Assembly: GCA_964019425.1 (NCBI GenBank) | Contig: OZ025782.1 | Location: 186,001-250,000 of the forward strand | Reading direction: 5' to 3' | Source: Flectonema sp. DT1601 | Lineage: Eukaryota > Euglenozoa > Diplonemea > Diplonemida > Diplonemidae | Length of the DNA stretch: 64,000 nucleotides | Part shown: piece after piece, positions 30,220-40,510 of the stretch | Layout of the letters: the number at the start of each line of letters is the position of its first letter | Numbering within the stretch: position 1 is the first letter of the stretch | Program-made: the position numbers and the translations under genes | The notes under the pieces: model-generated | Database searches by the model: none | What the model was told of the DNA's origin: nothing | What the model saw: only the letters and a program-made list of their open reading frames with translations

Positions 30220-30435
30220 TTACACCCCTTCAGGTGTCCATCCTGCATCCTTGGCAGCTTCAGTGCACTTTGCTGCTCCACAGGCAGGGTAACTCTGCTT
30301 TCTTACCCCAATTATGAGCCCTGGGTAGAAAATGTTCCTACATCAACTAAGGCCCCCGGTGAGTGACCTGTGTACTTCTACATACACAGATGGTATACCA
30401 GGGTATATTAATTCCCTTAGACTCTGTCGTAGCAT
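30220..30435 (-). CDS. Possible small spliced gene with Cys-containing C-terminus
   Basis: Joining 30435-30386 to 30337-30220 across a 48-nt GTATGT...TAG intron removes an in-frame TGA and gives a continuous frame that ends YPACGAAKCTEAAKDAG, then WTPEGV and a TAA. The protein-like composition and the donor, identical to those in RPT6 and BAP31, are the support. The same frame continues upstream to an ATG at 30534 that would start with a signal-peptide-like MRGFLVLAIVLS, but two more TGA codons intervene, so the 5' end is unresolved. The intron is shorter than the others here. The product is unknown, and a decayed gene is equally possible. Confidence 0.22.
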
Positions 30436-31251
30436 TCCAACACCAAGGATAAGAACGATGTCTTTGGTTTGTAGTCAACGTTGAATTCAGCCTAGTCTAG
30501 ATAACACGATTGCCAATACAAGAAAGCCTCGCATGATGTCTGTTGTTGCAGTCTCTTCCTTGAATGGTATGTGACCTGACCTTGCACATTATCTGGTTTT
30601 TCAAGATAGGTAAGCCTGACTGCGTATTTATCACTATGAGTATTTAACCCCAAGTTTGTTCCTCTTTAGGTGTACGCCCCATGTGGTGAGACCTTTCAAA
30701 AAATGCGAGGACAATACAAGCAGAAATCCCTCTAAAAAAAAAAAAAAAAAAAAAAATTCCAATTTCAGAAAAATGAGTCTTCTGTAAAAACATGTCCAGG
30801 CGTGAGATAATGAACACATTATTTCACGCTCGCAACAGCCCTAACCAAAATGCGTGTAATTAAATTCGGTATTAAAAAGAATTGGCTTTATCTTAAAACT
30901 ATACAGAAAATATTAATATAATATTATTACTGTGATTTTTTGTTTGTGTCCGAAACCGTGAACCGACTTAAACTGATAAAGCTAAAGGAGGTTTACGTGT
31001 GCTGCCAACATTCTTTTTTCGTTCTTACAATACTTGTTAAATGCAAAAAAAAAAGAAAACTTCACGCTCAGCAGGGAGTGAAATACTACACTTTCTGATT
31101 TTCACTGCAAGTGTAAATTTTCCCTAAGAATCCAGAGAGAGAAAAAAAAAAAAAAAAAAAAAGAAAGTAATCTTATCGATTCCAATCATAAACAAAGTCT
31201 GTAAATAAATTCATAAGTTCCTTTGGAGTTTCGATGTCGTTTTTACCCGAC

Positions 31252-33378
31252 TCACGGGCTTTGTGGAAAGTTGCACAGTCCAGGCAATGTTGCAGGAGAA
31301 GTTTTCTCTTTCCATTCACTGCACGTATCGTCTAATAGTGAGCCGATTATAGTGGCTCGCTGTCCCTGAAGATGTTGTAGCTGTATTGCGAGATTGCTGT
31401 TGTCAGTTTTTTCAATTGGAGCGTTGCTTAGAAACCAATTAACCCCCTCTCCTCGTGTGAAGTCTTTCCCGCTGAGGAATTTACGAGGAACTGCAGTGGG
31501 AGAGAATGGAGTTGGAATCGGTGATCCAGTCTTACCAGAAATAACAGAACAGACGTCCAAAGGATTCAAAGGAAGTGGTGACGTTGATTCAACAGAGTCA
31601 CAATCAATAATCCCACCAGCACCTTGAGGGGTATCTATCATACATCCTTTTTTAGCATTAGCTCTAATCACCATTGATCTACTGCACATCTGTTCAGCAA
31701 TATCTTCAGCATCCTCATAGAAATAATGGTGAGCAATAAGCTGTTCTGCTGATAATCGTTGTGATGGTTCCATGCGAAGACAACCCTTTAAAAATTTAAT
31801 ACTGGCGAAACTAATACCAGGAGGAAGCTCTAACTGTGATGATGGATTACATATAATGTGAAGCATTTCAACACTGTTCGATTTGTAATGAGACCAAGGA
31901 ACCTCGGCTGTTAGCATTTCCATTACAGTGCAACCAGTTGACCAAATATCTGAAGCAAAAGATGCATCGTCCGTCTCTCGTAAAACTTCTGGAGACATCC
32001 AAAGAGGTGTTCCGTGCATTGACAGCTTCCTATTTGATCCTGACATATACTTGCATGATCCGAAATCAGCTAACTTCACACTCCCTTCGACAGTAAGTAG
32101 TAAGTTTGCACACTTGATATCTCTGTGGAGTACGTTATTCTCATGTAAGTAGGCTAATCCTTGTAATAATTGGAAGGTATACTGCACGACGGTTGACTCG
32201 TGTAGAGATCCAAAATTCTGAACCAAGAGCTGAATAGAACCTCCAGCTACGTACTCCATGAAGACGAGAGCTGTACAATCTTTCTTGTCGGCGAAGAGGT
32301 ACTTAACGATGTGTGGATGGTCAAATTTTTTCATGACGTCAATTTCATTTCGTAAAGCCGCCGCACGTTTTTCTCTATCAGTTATTGACGCTGCCATTGA
32401 AAATGTTATTTTCTTCACAGCCATGAGTTCTCCAGTTTCAACATTCAAAGCAACGTGAACTTTTCCAAACGCACCCTGACCTATTAACCCACCCTCCATC
32501 CAATCAGTCTTCTTTCTCGGAGAGTTCATATCTAATCCGGTATCTTGAAGACGCTTGACACGGTATCGTGGGGTTTCATTCTCACCAAGGGTTTCCATAC
32601 CTAGAGTTGTGCCTACTGAGTATGAATAAAGATCTGGTAGATTTGTTTGTGCGCCCTGCTCTCTGGTTGCTACACCAACAGACCTAACTGACTTACAGAA
32701 GGCACTTGGAGCTAATGATGCAGTACCTGTATTATGACAACTCCGCAGTTCATGTCTGGTGATGGAGAGACCCTCTTCAATGTCAGTTTTGTTGGTTTGC
32801 ATTGTAGGATCAGTCGCCTTATCTTTATTATCAAACACGCTGTTGGCTATTCCGATAATTAATTGAAAACACACTGCAATATAAGAAAGGTACACAGCTC
32901 CAGAAGGAGGTGGTCCCTCATTAAGTTTCACAACTTCTGAAATAGCCAACAAAGCAACCATTATCATACAATACACTATGTATATGATTTGTTTTTTTGA
33001 TGAAAAACCAGCAGTTTGAAGTGCCGTTGTACCACTCAAAGATATAACCCCAAGAGTACCAGCTTTGGTCATTCCACCAGACAAGTAGATCGACACAAAA
33101 GAAGAACAAGAGGTATAAAATACTATAATAGAAACAGCTCGTGGTATGGAAGTGGATCTCAATTCGGTTATCAACACAACAAGAAGACAAACAGCTAAAC
33201 ATTGACCGAATAGAATAGAAGATCTATAAGAATCTGATAACAACATTATTAATAACATCAACATAGAATACAACAACCACAACACGACGCTCAATCTCAT
33301 TAGAGTCTCGGCGTTTAATTTTCGTGGTACTGGTTCAGCCGGTTTCGCGGTGGCGACCACCGTGAAAAGCTCACCCAT
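31252..33378 (-). CDS. Membrane-anchored STE/MAP3K-like protein kinase
   Basis: This is a 708-residue, single-exon protein. Five or six hydrophobic helices lie within residues 28-185, followed by a linker of about 110 residues. The kinase domain is complete (about 290-560): GQGAFGKV (glycine loop), AVKKI (Lys), LHRDIKCANLLL (catalytic loop), LADFGSCKYM (DFG) and GTPLWMSPEV (activation segment end). The HRDIKCAN loop and G-T-P-x-W-M-(S/A)-P-E segment are typical of STE11/MEKK kinases. A disordered C-terminal tail follows. Such kinases head MAP-kinase cascades. An integral multi-pass N-terminus is unusual for them and suggests a membrane sensor (inference). A GTGAGT at the stop codon could allow an alternative three-residue end. 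Confidence 0.85.
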   Translation of the reverse strand: MGELFTVVATAKPAEPVPRKLNAETLMRLSVVLWLLYSMLMLLIMLLSDSYRSSILFGQCLAVCLLVVLITELRSTSIPRAVSIIVFYTSCSSFVSIYLSGGMTKAGTLGVISLSGTTALQTAGFSSKKQIIYIVYCMIMVALLAISEVVKLNEGPPPSGAVYLSYIAVCFQLIIGIANSVFDNKDKATDPTMQTNKTDIEEGLSITRHELRSCHNTGTASLAPSAFCKSVRSVGVATREQGAQTNLPDLYSYSVGTTLGMETLGENETPRYRVKRLQDTGLDMNSPRKKTDWMEGGLIGQGAFGKVHVALNVETGELMAVKKITFSMAASITDREKRAAALRNEIDVMKKFDHPHIVKYLFADKKDCTALVFMEYVAGGSIQLLVQNFGSLHESTVVQYTFQLLQGLAYLHENNVLHRDIKCANLLLTVEGSVKLADFGSCKYMSGSNRKLSMHGTPLWMSPEVLRETDDASFASDIWSTGCTVMEMLTAEVPWSHYKSNSVEMLHIICNPSSQLELPPGISFASIKFLKGCLRMEPSQRLSAEQLIAHHYFYEDAEDIAEQMCSRSMVIRANAKKGCMIDTPQGAGGIIDCDSVESTSPLPLNPLDVCSVISGKTGSPIPTPFSPTAVPRKFLSGKDFTRGEGVNWFLSNAPIEKTDNSNLAIQLQHLQGQRATIIGSLLDDTCSEWKEKTSPATLPGLCNFPQSP

Positions 33379-33641
33379 TTGTTGGGGGAAAACCTACTCA
33401 ATAGTGATGAAAAATTAAGAGTATTGTGTATGTTGAGAACGGGGAACGAAAAAAAAAAGGGATTTTAATATTTTCAGCTGTGGACCCATTTACGAAGTTC
33501 AATTATTATAAACAACCTGCAACAGAAAATGAAAAAAAAAAAAAATAATAATAATAATAACATATTTCGACACACTTAGTAATCAGGAAACCTAATAGGA
33601 TAAAAATAAATAGCGCGCTATACTGATATAACGTTCATAGA

Positions 33642-35396
33642 TTACAAACGTTTGTTAAATCCTATTGTTTGTGATTCACTGGTCATTGGTCCCCTTCCTT
33701 TCTTTCCAAGATAGTCGTGTATATCTTTACCTTTTCTAACAAAGTTACCAGTGTGATATTCGAATGATGCTCTGTCTGATGCTCTCTTGCTTTTACGAGC
33801 TCGGAAATGACCGATGTACTTTCGAAGAGGCTCTCGTAAACCTGGAGGAGTGAAGACGGTGGCACCTGATTTTGGATGCCAAGGATCAGCGTGAGTTGTG
33901 TACGTACCAATACTACCTTTTCTTGTTTCTGGTTTCATATGCTGGTAGTCTACATCCATCCCCCGACCTGCTCCATCAAGAGGAGCATAGTAGTGACTGT
34001 GCATTGCGGGAACATGATCTGGTAAAGTGATATCACGTAAACTTTTTACTCTCGCGAAGTCAATTATCATTTTATACGACAAGTGGGCTCCTCTTCCAAC
34101 AGCATTTGAGAGTTTACTTCCAGGTTGAAGGTTTTCACTAATCGATTTTGAATATTGTTCGGTCATTCTCTTCTGAACATACTCCGATGGGAAACAACCT
34201 ATATCTTTATACTTATCATAAAATAGAAACGCATGGTGTCTAAATCCTGTATCCAAACAACCAATAATCGTCATCTCCCAAGTTGATGCTTTTGGTTCGG
34301 TGTTTCTGTCTTTTTCAAGGAGTCGCCATATTCGAAGTACCGTATTAATCTCGTGAGTCTTGAATGCGCAATGTAATAAGGCCTCGTATGTGTCTGTGCT
34401 TCTTTTTAATCGACCATCGAATAGCTCATCATAGAGCTTTACACACTTAGCCATTTCACCTTTCTCAGCGAATACCCATATTAAGCTTGTTATTAAGGAG
34501 ACGTTTCTGCATCTGGCTAATCTGTCAGGATGTGATTCAAATATTTTTTGAGCAGTCATGTCGTCTTCTAATGTGGCGCAGCATCGAATTGCAGCGGAGT
34601 AGGCTTTCATTGGAATTGCTTCACCCTTTGAAATGGATCTATCTTTTAGTTCCCACCACAAATCAACCATGTCACTGTAACACTTGTTATAAGCAACTCT
34701 CGATTGCTTTGATTCCTCTGTGTAGGATATTGATATTTGACCTGGTTCTGATTTACCAACAGCTAGACCTGAGTCACTCGACATTTCCAAACTTTCCATA
34801 CAACGAAGTAAAACGTGACAGTGAGCCATCAGAACTGTATAGTCTCCAGTAGTAAAAATGCAATCATCGTATGTGTTTGTTATATCCTTATAAACTTGGT
34901 ATGGATGAGGACAATCATCTTCATCAAGAAGCAGACTAACTCTTTTATGAAATGAATAATTTTGCAATGCCGCTGCATAGTTTGATCTTGGAATGACTGC
35001 GAGTTGGATTGGTTGTAAATCTGATACAGCTTGTTTTATATTTAATTTTGGTAATGAAGTCTGTTTTGGTGATCTGAATGAATATTTTTTTACCGAATCA
35101 GTTGCAGCTGCTGCTGGTACTCCAACTCTTTGTTCCGATGAACGAGGAATATCATCTTGATTCAATACAGCAGAAGTTCTTGGATGTTCAATCTGTTTTG
35201 TCGGAGTCACAAAATTATATTTCTTCGCCTCTAAAGCTGCTGCATCATTTTTCACTCCTGCAGCAATCGTCGTGTCATATAGTCGGAATTTCCGCCTAGC
35301 CCTGCTATCAACAGCTGTGACACTCTTTGTAAAAATATATTTTTTTGTTCCCACTGTTGAACAATACCTTCTACCAACAGAGAGATGCATGTACAT
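33642..35396 (-). CDS. Pentatricopeptide-repeat (PPR) protein, probably mitochondrial
   Basis: This is a 584-residue, single-exon protein. The N-terminus is basic and low in acidic residues (MYMHLSVGRRYCST...), as in a mitochondrial targeting peptide. Residues about 260-400 contain several 35-residue helical-hairpin units typical of PPR proteins, for example YSAAIRCCATLEDDMTAQKIF, SLITSLIWVFAEKGEMAKC and YEALLHCAFKTHEINTVLRI (all partial units). A conserved-looking C-terminal block (PGLREPLRKYIGHFRARK) is very basic, as in mitoribosome-associated proteins. PPR proteins bind organellar RNA. The specific target is unknown. The ATG follows ATTGCACAG by 6 bases. Confidence 0.75.
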   Translation of the reverse strand: MYMHLSVGRRYCSTVGTKKYIFTKSVTAVDSRARRKFRLYDTTIAAGVKNDAAALEAKKYNFVTPTKQIEHPRTSAVLNQDDIPRSSEQRVGVPAAAATDSVKKYSFRSPKQTSLPKLNIKQAVSDLQPIQLAVIPRSNYAAALQNYSFHKRVSLLLDEDDCPHPYQVYKDITNTYDDCIFTTGDYTVLMAHCHVLLRCMESLEMSSDSGLAVGKSEPGQISISYTEESKQSRVAYNKCYSDMVDLWWELKDRSISKGEAIPMKAYSAAIRCCATLEDDMTAQKIFESHPDRLARCRNVSLITSLIWVFAEKGEMAKCVKLYDELFDGRLKRSTDTYEALLHCAFKTHEINTVLRIWRLLEKDRNTEPKASTWEMTIIGCLDTGFRHHAFLFYDKYKDIGCFPSEYVQKRMTEQYSKSISENLQPGSKLSNAVGRGAHLSYKMIIDFARVKSLRDITLPDHVPAMHSHYYAPLDGAGRGMDVDYQHMKPETRKGSIGTYTTHADPWHPKSGATVFTPPGLREPLRKYIGHFRARKSKRASDRASFEYHTGNFVRKGKDIHDYLGKKGRGPMTSESQTIGFNKRL

Positions 35397-35653
35397 CGCT
35401 CCCTGTGCAATAAGTTATCTTAAATGAACAGATCGTTTTATGTTATCGTGTTGACACTTTTAGTTCAAACAGAACTTCCAGTCTATTATTTTTATTTTTT
35501 TCATCCTTTTTCCTTTTTTTTTTTTTTTTTTTAAAAAAATCGTTTTTTTTTTTTTTTTTTAGTAGTACAGTTATATAAGTGTTGTTTTTTTCGAAGTGTG
35601 TTATATATTTTTGTAAAGAAAAAAAACACAACTAAAAAAATTTAAAAAAAAAG

Positions 35654-36619
35654 CTACAAATACGAGTCAATTACTGATTTTGGGCATCCGAGTCTGGGAT
35701 CAAGCTCAGGCATATCCTTCAGTACTCCCAAATTATTCAAGCCTAAAAGTGGTAAAGTAGTGTGTAGCAGATCGATGAAGGATTCTTCATCCTTTGCGAT
35801 GCCTCCTGTTTCACATTCACATGCTTGAGTAAAAGATTTTATTGAACTGGTAGTGATCTGAGGAAATAGTTTTGGATCAGTTAGTAACTTTATCGAAACA
35901 CCAACCCAATAATTATAACATGTGTCGGAAGCTTTGTTAGGACGTCCGTTGAAACCTGAATCAGGCATGAGTCTAGAAGTCAACCATCGTAAGGCTCTTT
36001 TTTTATTTATCAGATGATCAGCTTGAAGAAGTACTAACGACGCAATGCAACAAAAAGTGTTGCCTCCGTGGCTCTCTTCATAGGGATTTCCTGCAAAGCC
36101 CCCGTCATAGCGTTGGTTTCCTAAGGCATATTGTATAGCTGAATCTTTGTTTATATAGTCCCACAGTGAGAGTACTTCGCAGACAATCATGGCTGAATAG
36201 AGGAATCTGGCGTCTGATTCTCCGTATGTCGTACAACGAAAGGAACCTTCTTCAGTTTGAATTGATTTTAAGAATGACCCTAATCCTTCGCGATTCACTC
36301 TCGATAAGTCGTCACCACATAACATTAGTACTAACAACCCACACTGCGCTGCAGTTATGTGTCCATCTTGCAGATTTGGTGACATTTTAAAACCCCCACC
36401 TCCCTCATCGTTAGATATTTGCATGTGATAAACCCAATCAATAATACGTTTCTTAGTATCATCACTGACACTATCCATACCGCCACATGCCGCGATCCCA
36501 ACAACAGAGAAATACAACAGAGTCATCCTACTCGGATCGAGAGAGGTCTTCTTTCTAAATCCATTATTAATAAGCACACCAAGTAGCGCAACGTGCCGAG
36601 ATACATTGAAGTCTGACAT
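35654..36619 (-). CDS. PGGT1B: Geranylgeranyltransferase type-1 subunit beta
   Basis: This is 321 residues in a single exon. It matches PGGT1B from the start (HVALLGVLINN...SRMTLLYFSVVG) through the alpha-alpha barrel repeats: GHITAAQCGLLVLMLCGDDL, SRVNREGLGSFLKSIQTEEG, DARFLYSAMIVCEVL, SHGGNTFCCIASL, and GFNGRPNKASDTCYNYWVG, which carries the zinc-ligand Asp and Cys of this family. A late His occurs in IDLLHTTLPLLGLN, matching the D-x-x-H zinc site. The enzyme, as a dimer with the shared alpha subunit, adds geranylgeranyl to CaaL proteins such as Rho GTPases. The TTTTTTAG acceptor-like site lies about 22 bases upstream of the ATG. Confidence 0.92.
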   Translation of the reverse strand: MSDFNVSRHVALLGVLINNGFRKKTSLDPSRMTLLYFSVVGIAACGGMDSVSDDTKKRIIDWVYHMQISNDEGGGGFKMSPNLQDGHITAAQCGLLVLMLCGDDLSRVNREGLGSFLKSIQTEEGSFRCTTYGESDARFLYSAMIVCEVLSLWDYINKDSAIQYALGNQRYDGGFAGNPYEESHGGNTFCCIASLVLLQADHLINKKRALRWLTSRLMPDSGFNGRPNKASDTCYNYWVGVSIKLLTDPKLFPQITTSSIKSFTQACECETGGIAKDEESFIDLLHTTLPLLGLNNLGVLKDMPELDPRLGCPKSVIDSYL

Positions 36620-36739
36620 AATAAAAAAAAACCTGGCAGTCTAAAAAACGATAATAATTAGCGTTTTATCATCGTAATATTTAGTTTTGTATATTTTGCA
36701 ATGTTAGAAATAGGTGAGTTATAAGCCAGTTATGGCGGG

Positions 36740-36910
36740 TTTAGGGGAGCATGGGGGAGACCGTTACCAGGAGCACAGACAAAAACACTGTTTAGTATAA
36801 TATAACAATCTGTGCAAAGCATCTCCTGGACTGTTTTTCTTACACACTTTTTAACATTCTCAATACTCCTCGCTGTTGCGTGGGAGCCCGTCCAGGCGGG
36901 TCTTTTTTTT
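36740..36910 (+). ncRNA. Candidate structured RNA in a GC-richer island
   Basis: In an AT-rich gap, this block is locally GC-rich and can fold. CCAGGAG plus CACAGA (36772-36784) pairs with TCTGTG and CTCCTGG (about 36811-36829) around an AT-rich loop. A short CCCG/CGGG hairpin near 36888-36901 is followed by a run of eight T. This looks like a pol III-type RNA gene ending, but I recognise no family, and the strand is inferred from the T-run. Confidence 0.25.
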
Positions 36911-37409
36911 AAATTTTTTTTTTTTGTTCTTTTTTAAAAAAGGGGAAAAAGACAAAAAAAAACTCTACCAAAAAACTTTTTTTTTTTTTTTTTTGGAAAC
37001 AAAAATAAGAAATGGGGTTTAAAAAAAAAAAAAAAAAAAAGACGAAGCAAACAAAACAAAATCATGAACTGATACCCGACGAGACTTTTTTTTTTTTTGC
37101 TAGAACAGGGTACCTCACTGGATAATACATTTGAAATGTCTGCGTCCGATCGTCTTCGCTCACAAGTAACACTAAAAATGGTAATATTCTACGGGGGGAT
37201 AGGGAGTTTTTTGTTCTCCCATCTTTTTCTTTTTCTCTTTTTCCCCTTCACTCTGGTTTGAGAAATAACTACTTTTTTTTTTTGAAACACAAACAATAAC
37301 CCCTGGGGTGACGGTTTCTTTATTTTATTATTACTGTCTTTTAACATCAAGTAGCAACAGAGAGCTGTCAATGTGAACCACGATAATAGCTAGACTAGAA
37401 TGCAGGTTT

Positions 37410-38727
37410 CTATTTCCAGAGTTTCTTTGCGCTAACATCGTTATCATTTCCCTTGTCAAGAACCTTGACCACAGCAAGCTGGAAGTCCTCTTGAGTGACG
37501 TGAATTCTGCGTTCTCTCAGTGCAAACATTCCTGTGTTGTTTTGGTATGGGTATTGAGTTGCTCATTCAATAAAAGAATAATGTTTGATGCATACCTGCT
37601 TCAGTTGCACATCCTTTGATCTCAGCTCCACTGGCTCCAACAAGTTTGCCAGCAATCGCCTTTAAGTTTACTCCCCTCATAAGGTTCATCTTCCTGGAGT
37701 GAATCTTCAGAATATCCAATCTGTGTTGATGGGTTGTTTTTTTTTGTGATAGTTAAATTCAGTATTCTCAATAGAGATTATAAACATACCGAGCTTCTTC
37801 AGAAGGAGCAGGGAACTCAATCTTTCTATCAATTCTACCAGGACGTAATAGAGCAGGGTCAAGGATATCTATTCTGTTAGTAGCCATGATAATTTTAATA
37901 GAAGTAGTTGCTTCGAAACCATCCAACTGATTAAGAAGCTCAAGCATAGTACGTTGTACTTCAGAGTCTCCTCCACCGCTGCCTCCACCGTCCATTCTTG
38001 ACGATCCGATGCTGTCAATCTCGTCCATGAAAATGATCGAAGGAGCTTTTTCTCTTGCCATTACGAATAGCTCTCTAACCATTCTAGAACCCTCACCAAT
38101 GTATTTCTGAACTAATTCTGATCCAGATACCCTAATAAAACAACAATCAGTATGGTGAGCTACAGCTCTTGCTAAAAGAGTCTTTCCTGTTCCTGGTGGT
38201 CCGTACAAGAGTACTCCCTTCGGTTGTGCGATACCTAACGATTCGAAGAGTTCAGGATGCTTGATAGGGAGTTCAATAACTTCTTTAATTTCTTTAATTT
38301 GTCTGTCGAGACCACCTATGACATCATAAGTAGATCCAGGAACCTTCTCAACTCTCATAAGTGAGACGAGAGGATCAACTTTTGTCGGAAGTATTTTATG
38401 AAGTGCGTTCGATTCACTCTTCAAAGCAACTCTAGTGTTCGCTGTTAGTGTCGCAGGGTCGATTATTGGATCAATTTTAACGACGTATTTACCGTCTTCA
38501 CCAATCTTTACTAACACTTTTTGTTTACTCATTACCTTAATTACTTCTCCAACGGTACTTCCATTCTCCAATAATTGTTGATTCTCATCCCTAAGGTTTC
38601 TTACTCTTCTGTTTAATTCATTTCTACGTGCTTCTAAGCGAAGGTAGTTTTCCTGCTTCTTCCTTTCAGTAGACTTTCCTTCTTCGTTCTTAGCAGTGTA
38701 GTATGACACGGCGTTTATGGAATCCAT
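37410..38727 (-). CDS. PSMC5: 26S proteasome regulatory subunit 8 (RPT6/PSMC5), 3 exons
   Basis: Exons are 38727-37790, 37720-37596 and 37531-37410, with introns of 69 and 64 nt (both GTATG...CACAG). The spliced frame is exact and gives 394 residues. The N-terminal coiled coil is followed by an OB domain ([17 protein letters not shown]) and an AAA+ domain with Walker A GPPGTGKT, Walker B IIFMDEID, sensor ATNR and arginine fingers [12 protein letters not shown]. The C-terminus is VSAKKLWK, whose L-W-K tail is typical of RPT6. The protein is one of six ATPases in the proteasome base that unfold ubiquitinated substrates. Identity to human PSMC5 is high by eye. A TTTTACAG lies about 30 bases before the ATG. 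Confidence 0.97.
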
Positions 38728-39598
38728 TTGTAGAGGTAAGTGCACCCCTCTGCTGTAAAATAGAAAAATACAATAAAAATATCGCTACAGTAGAAGCCAG
38801 TCAGCAAAATCAGAAGAACCCGAGGTCATGATTCGGCGGTCACCAGTAAACCACCGGCATGTTGGGTTGTTTTGAGTAGTTAATATTTTTGTGATGAGTT
38901 GGCAATTTTCAAACTATTTTTGGCGGTTTTCCCTTTTAAAAAAAAAACTATCAACGATTTTTTTAATTTTTTTTTTCCCTCGGTTCGATTCCGTCTGGAG
39001 ACGTTTTTTGAGGCGGCATGCAACTTCCGGGGAGCAACTCAGAGATTATGATTGATAGTGTGTGTATACCCAAAAGGGCCTGGTGTGTAATGGATCGTTC
39101 GGCGGGATCGTTCGATCTTTCGGCGAACGAGCCACCCTTAATTCAGTAGAACTCGGCCAACAGGCACGGTGCTTGTCGTCCCTACTCGCACCCACACCGA
39201 CACACTTTTTATGTGGGATTTAGTTAAATTCATTTTTGATAAATATATAATGTCATACTAATCACGGTATCGTTTGCTCTACGCTTTCTTTCCCTCTCTT
39301 TCTTGGGCTCTCTTACTCTACTTTCTTAGGATCTCCTTGGCATTTTGTTTTTTTCTTCTTCTCTCTTGTTGGTACTTTTGAACGAAGACTTGGCGAGAAC
39401 TCGCTGGATGAGGAACTTTAAGGGTGCCAATGGAAAAAAGAAAACAAGACAAAAAACCATTCAGATTAACCTTATATTTCGTTGAACGCAGACAAAATCC
39501 TGTCGCACGGGGAAAATAAATCATGACCATAAGAAATATCGGTTTTCAATCTGAATAGTTTCTTCTCCGACTACGTCGGTACAAAAAAAAAAAAAAAA

Positions 39599-39710
39599 GA
39601 ATCGGCACCTCACTAAATAATTCTCACACTTTGTTTTTGTTTGTGCGCAACCGGAAACAAGCCTATAATGTAACGCTACGCTGCCACAATTCTCTTTCGC
39701 TCGTAAAACA
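39599..39710 (-). repeat. Dispersed repeat A, copy 3 (inverted)
   Basis: On the minus strand it reads CGGTTGCGCACAAACAAAAA, AGTGTGAGAATTATTTAGTG and AGGTGCCGATTC, then a T-run. The flank on its 5' side retains AGAGAATTGTGGCAGCGTA, as in the long copies at 27.2 and 58.0 kb. Confidence 0.75.
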
Positions 39711-39807
39711 TGTCTTCGAGATGAAAAAGAAAAACTGTTGCGTCAGGTGATTCGAAAAACCCCCCCCACAATATCAATACGACTAATTCCATAGTTGGTA
39801 TTATTAA

Positions 39808-40015
39808 TTTTAGAACAGAATAAAAAGTAGAGATTAGTAAAAGAAAAGTATTCATTTCTGCAGTTTCCTAACATCAAAGGGTAATAGAATATGTAGTTTC
39901 AGGAGCCTACTTGTCCCTTTTTAGGCCTTCATCAGTAAGTTCTAAGGGACTTCATTCTATGTTGAAGTTGCTATCGTTCTAAGATAAAAATCCATCGGAG
40001 CTCGCCAGTTCCATA
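39808..40015 (+). repeat. Dispersed repeat B, copy 1
   Basis: This block of about 200 bp contains GTATTCATTTCTGCAGTTTC, AACATCAAAGGGTAATAGAA, CTTGTCCCTTTTTAGGCC and GTTGAAGTTGCTATCGTTC. Copies lie at 48655-48870 and 56215-56393, with a partial copy at 57188-57254, all in plus orientation. There are no terminal inverted repeats and no coding capacity. Confidence 0.8.
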
Positions 40016-40510
40016 GTTAGTTCCCTGCAAAGTAAAAAATTACTACTAGAAGTACTGAGGTTGATAGCCAACTTCAACTAATATCAAAATTTCATGTAGT
40101 GGGAAGGTCGCTCTTTTCTATTTTTTTTTTTTTTTCTCTTACCTGCTCCACAAACTATCAGCAACTGAAAAACCATCATTACGAGTTGCCTACATGCTTG
40201 AGGTAGGGACGACAAGAGACGGGTAAAAGTGAATAATATAAACAAAGGGACGGGGGGTTCATCAGGTTCTTAGGTAAATTACGAATTAAAAAAAAAAAAA
40301 AAAAAACTCTCAACAAGGTTATGAGAATATGATCGTTTTTACTCATAATTATTATTTCATTAAATATAACGAAGAAAGTTGGAATAACTTATTTTAAAAA
40401 AAAAAGAAGAAAAACATCAAACTGAAGGATAACACAAACAGAGTGGTCTGAGGATTTCGGCGACTTGGCCTGCGATTTTCGAACATGAAAAGAAGTTGGA
40501 ATACGTCTTC

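Larger units (their letters stand above)
26561..31251. other. 4.7 kb gene-poor region
   Basis: There is no confident gene. It holds copies of dispersed repeats A, C and D (listed separately), homopolymer tracts, a perfect hairpin at 30072-30108 and one weak spliced-gene candidate at 30220-30435. Short phrases with coding flavour occur at 28805-28996 (minus) and 28240-28300 (minus, reading YPGFGFPGLTI), the latter echoing the candidate at 30.3 kb. They may be decayed exons. Confidence 0.5.
38760..40510. other. 1.75 kb spacer with GC-richer block and repeats
   Basis: The spacer holds a GC-richer segment (about 38988-39195) with self-complementary pieces (CGTTCG and CGAACG, GATCG and CGATC), an inverted copy of repeat A and a copy of repeat B. 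No protein frame is convincing. The GC-rich block could be a promoter region or an RNA gene, and I do not recognise it. Confidence 0.45.

Noticed and set aside
38976-38996. GGTTCGATTCC, a tRNA B-box-like string
   Set aside because: The 60 bases before it are homopolymer-rich with no D or anticodon arm, so it is not a tRNA gene.
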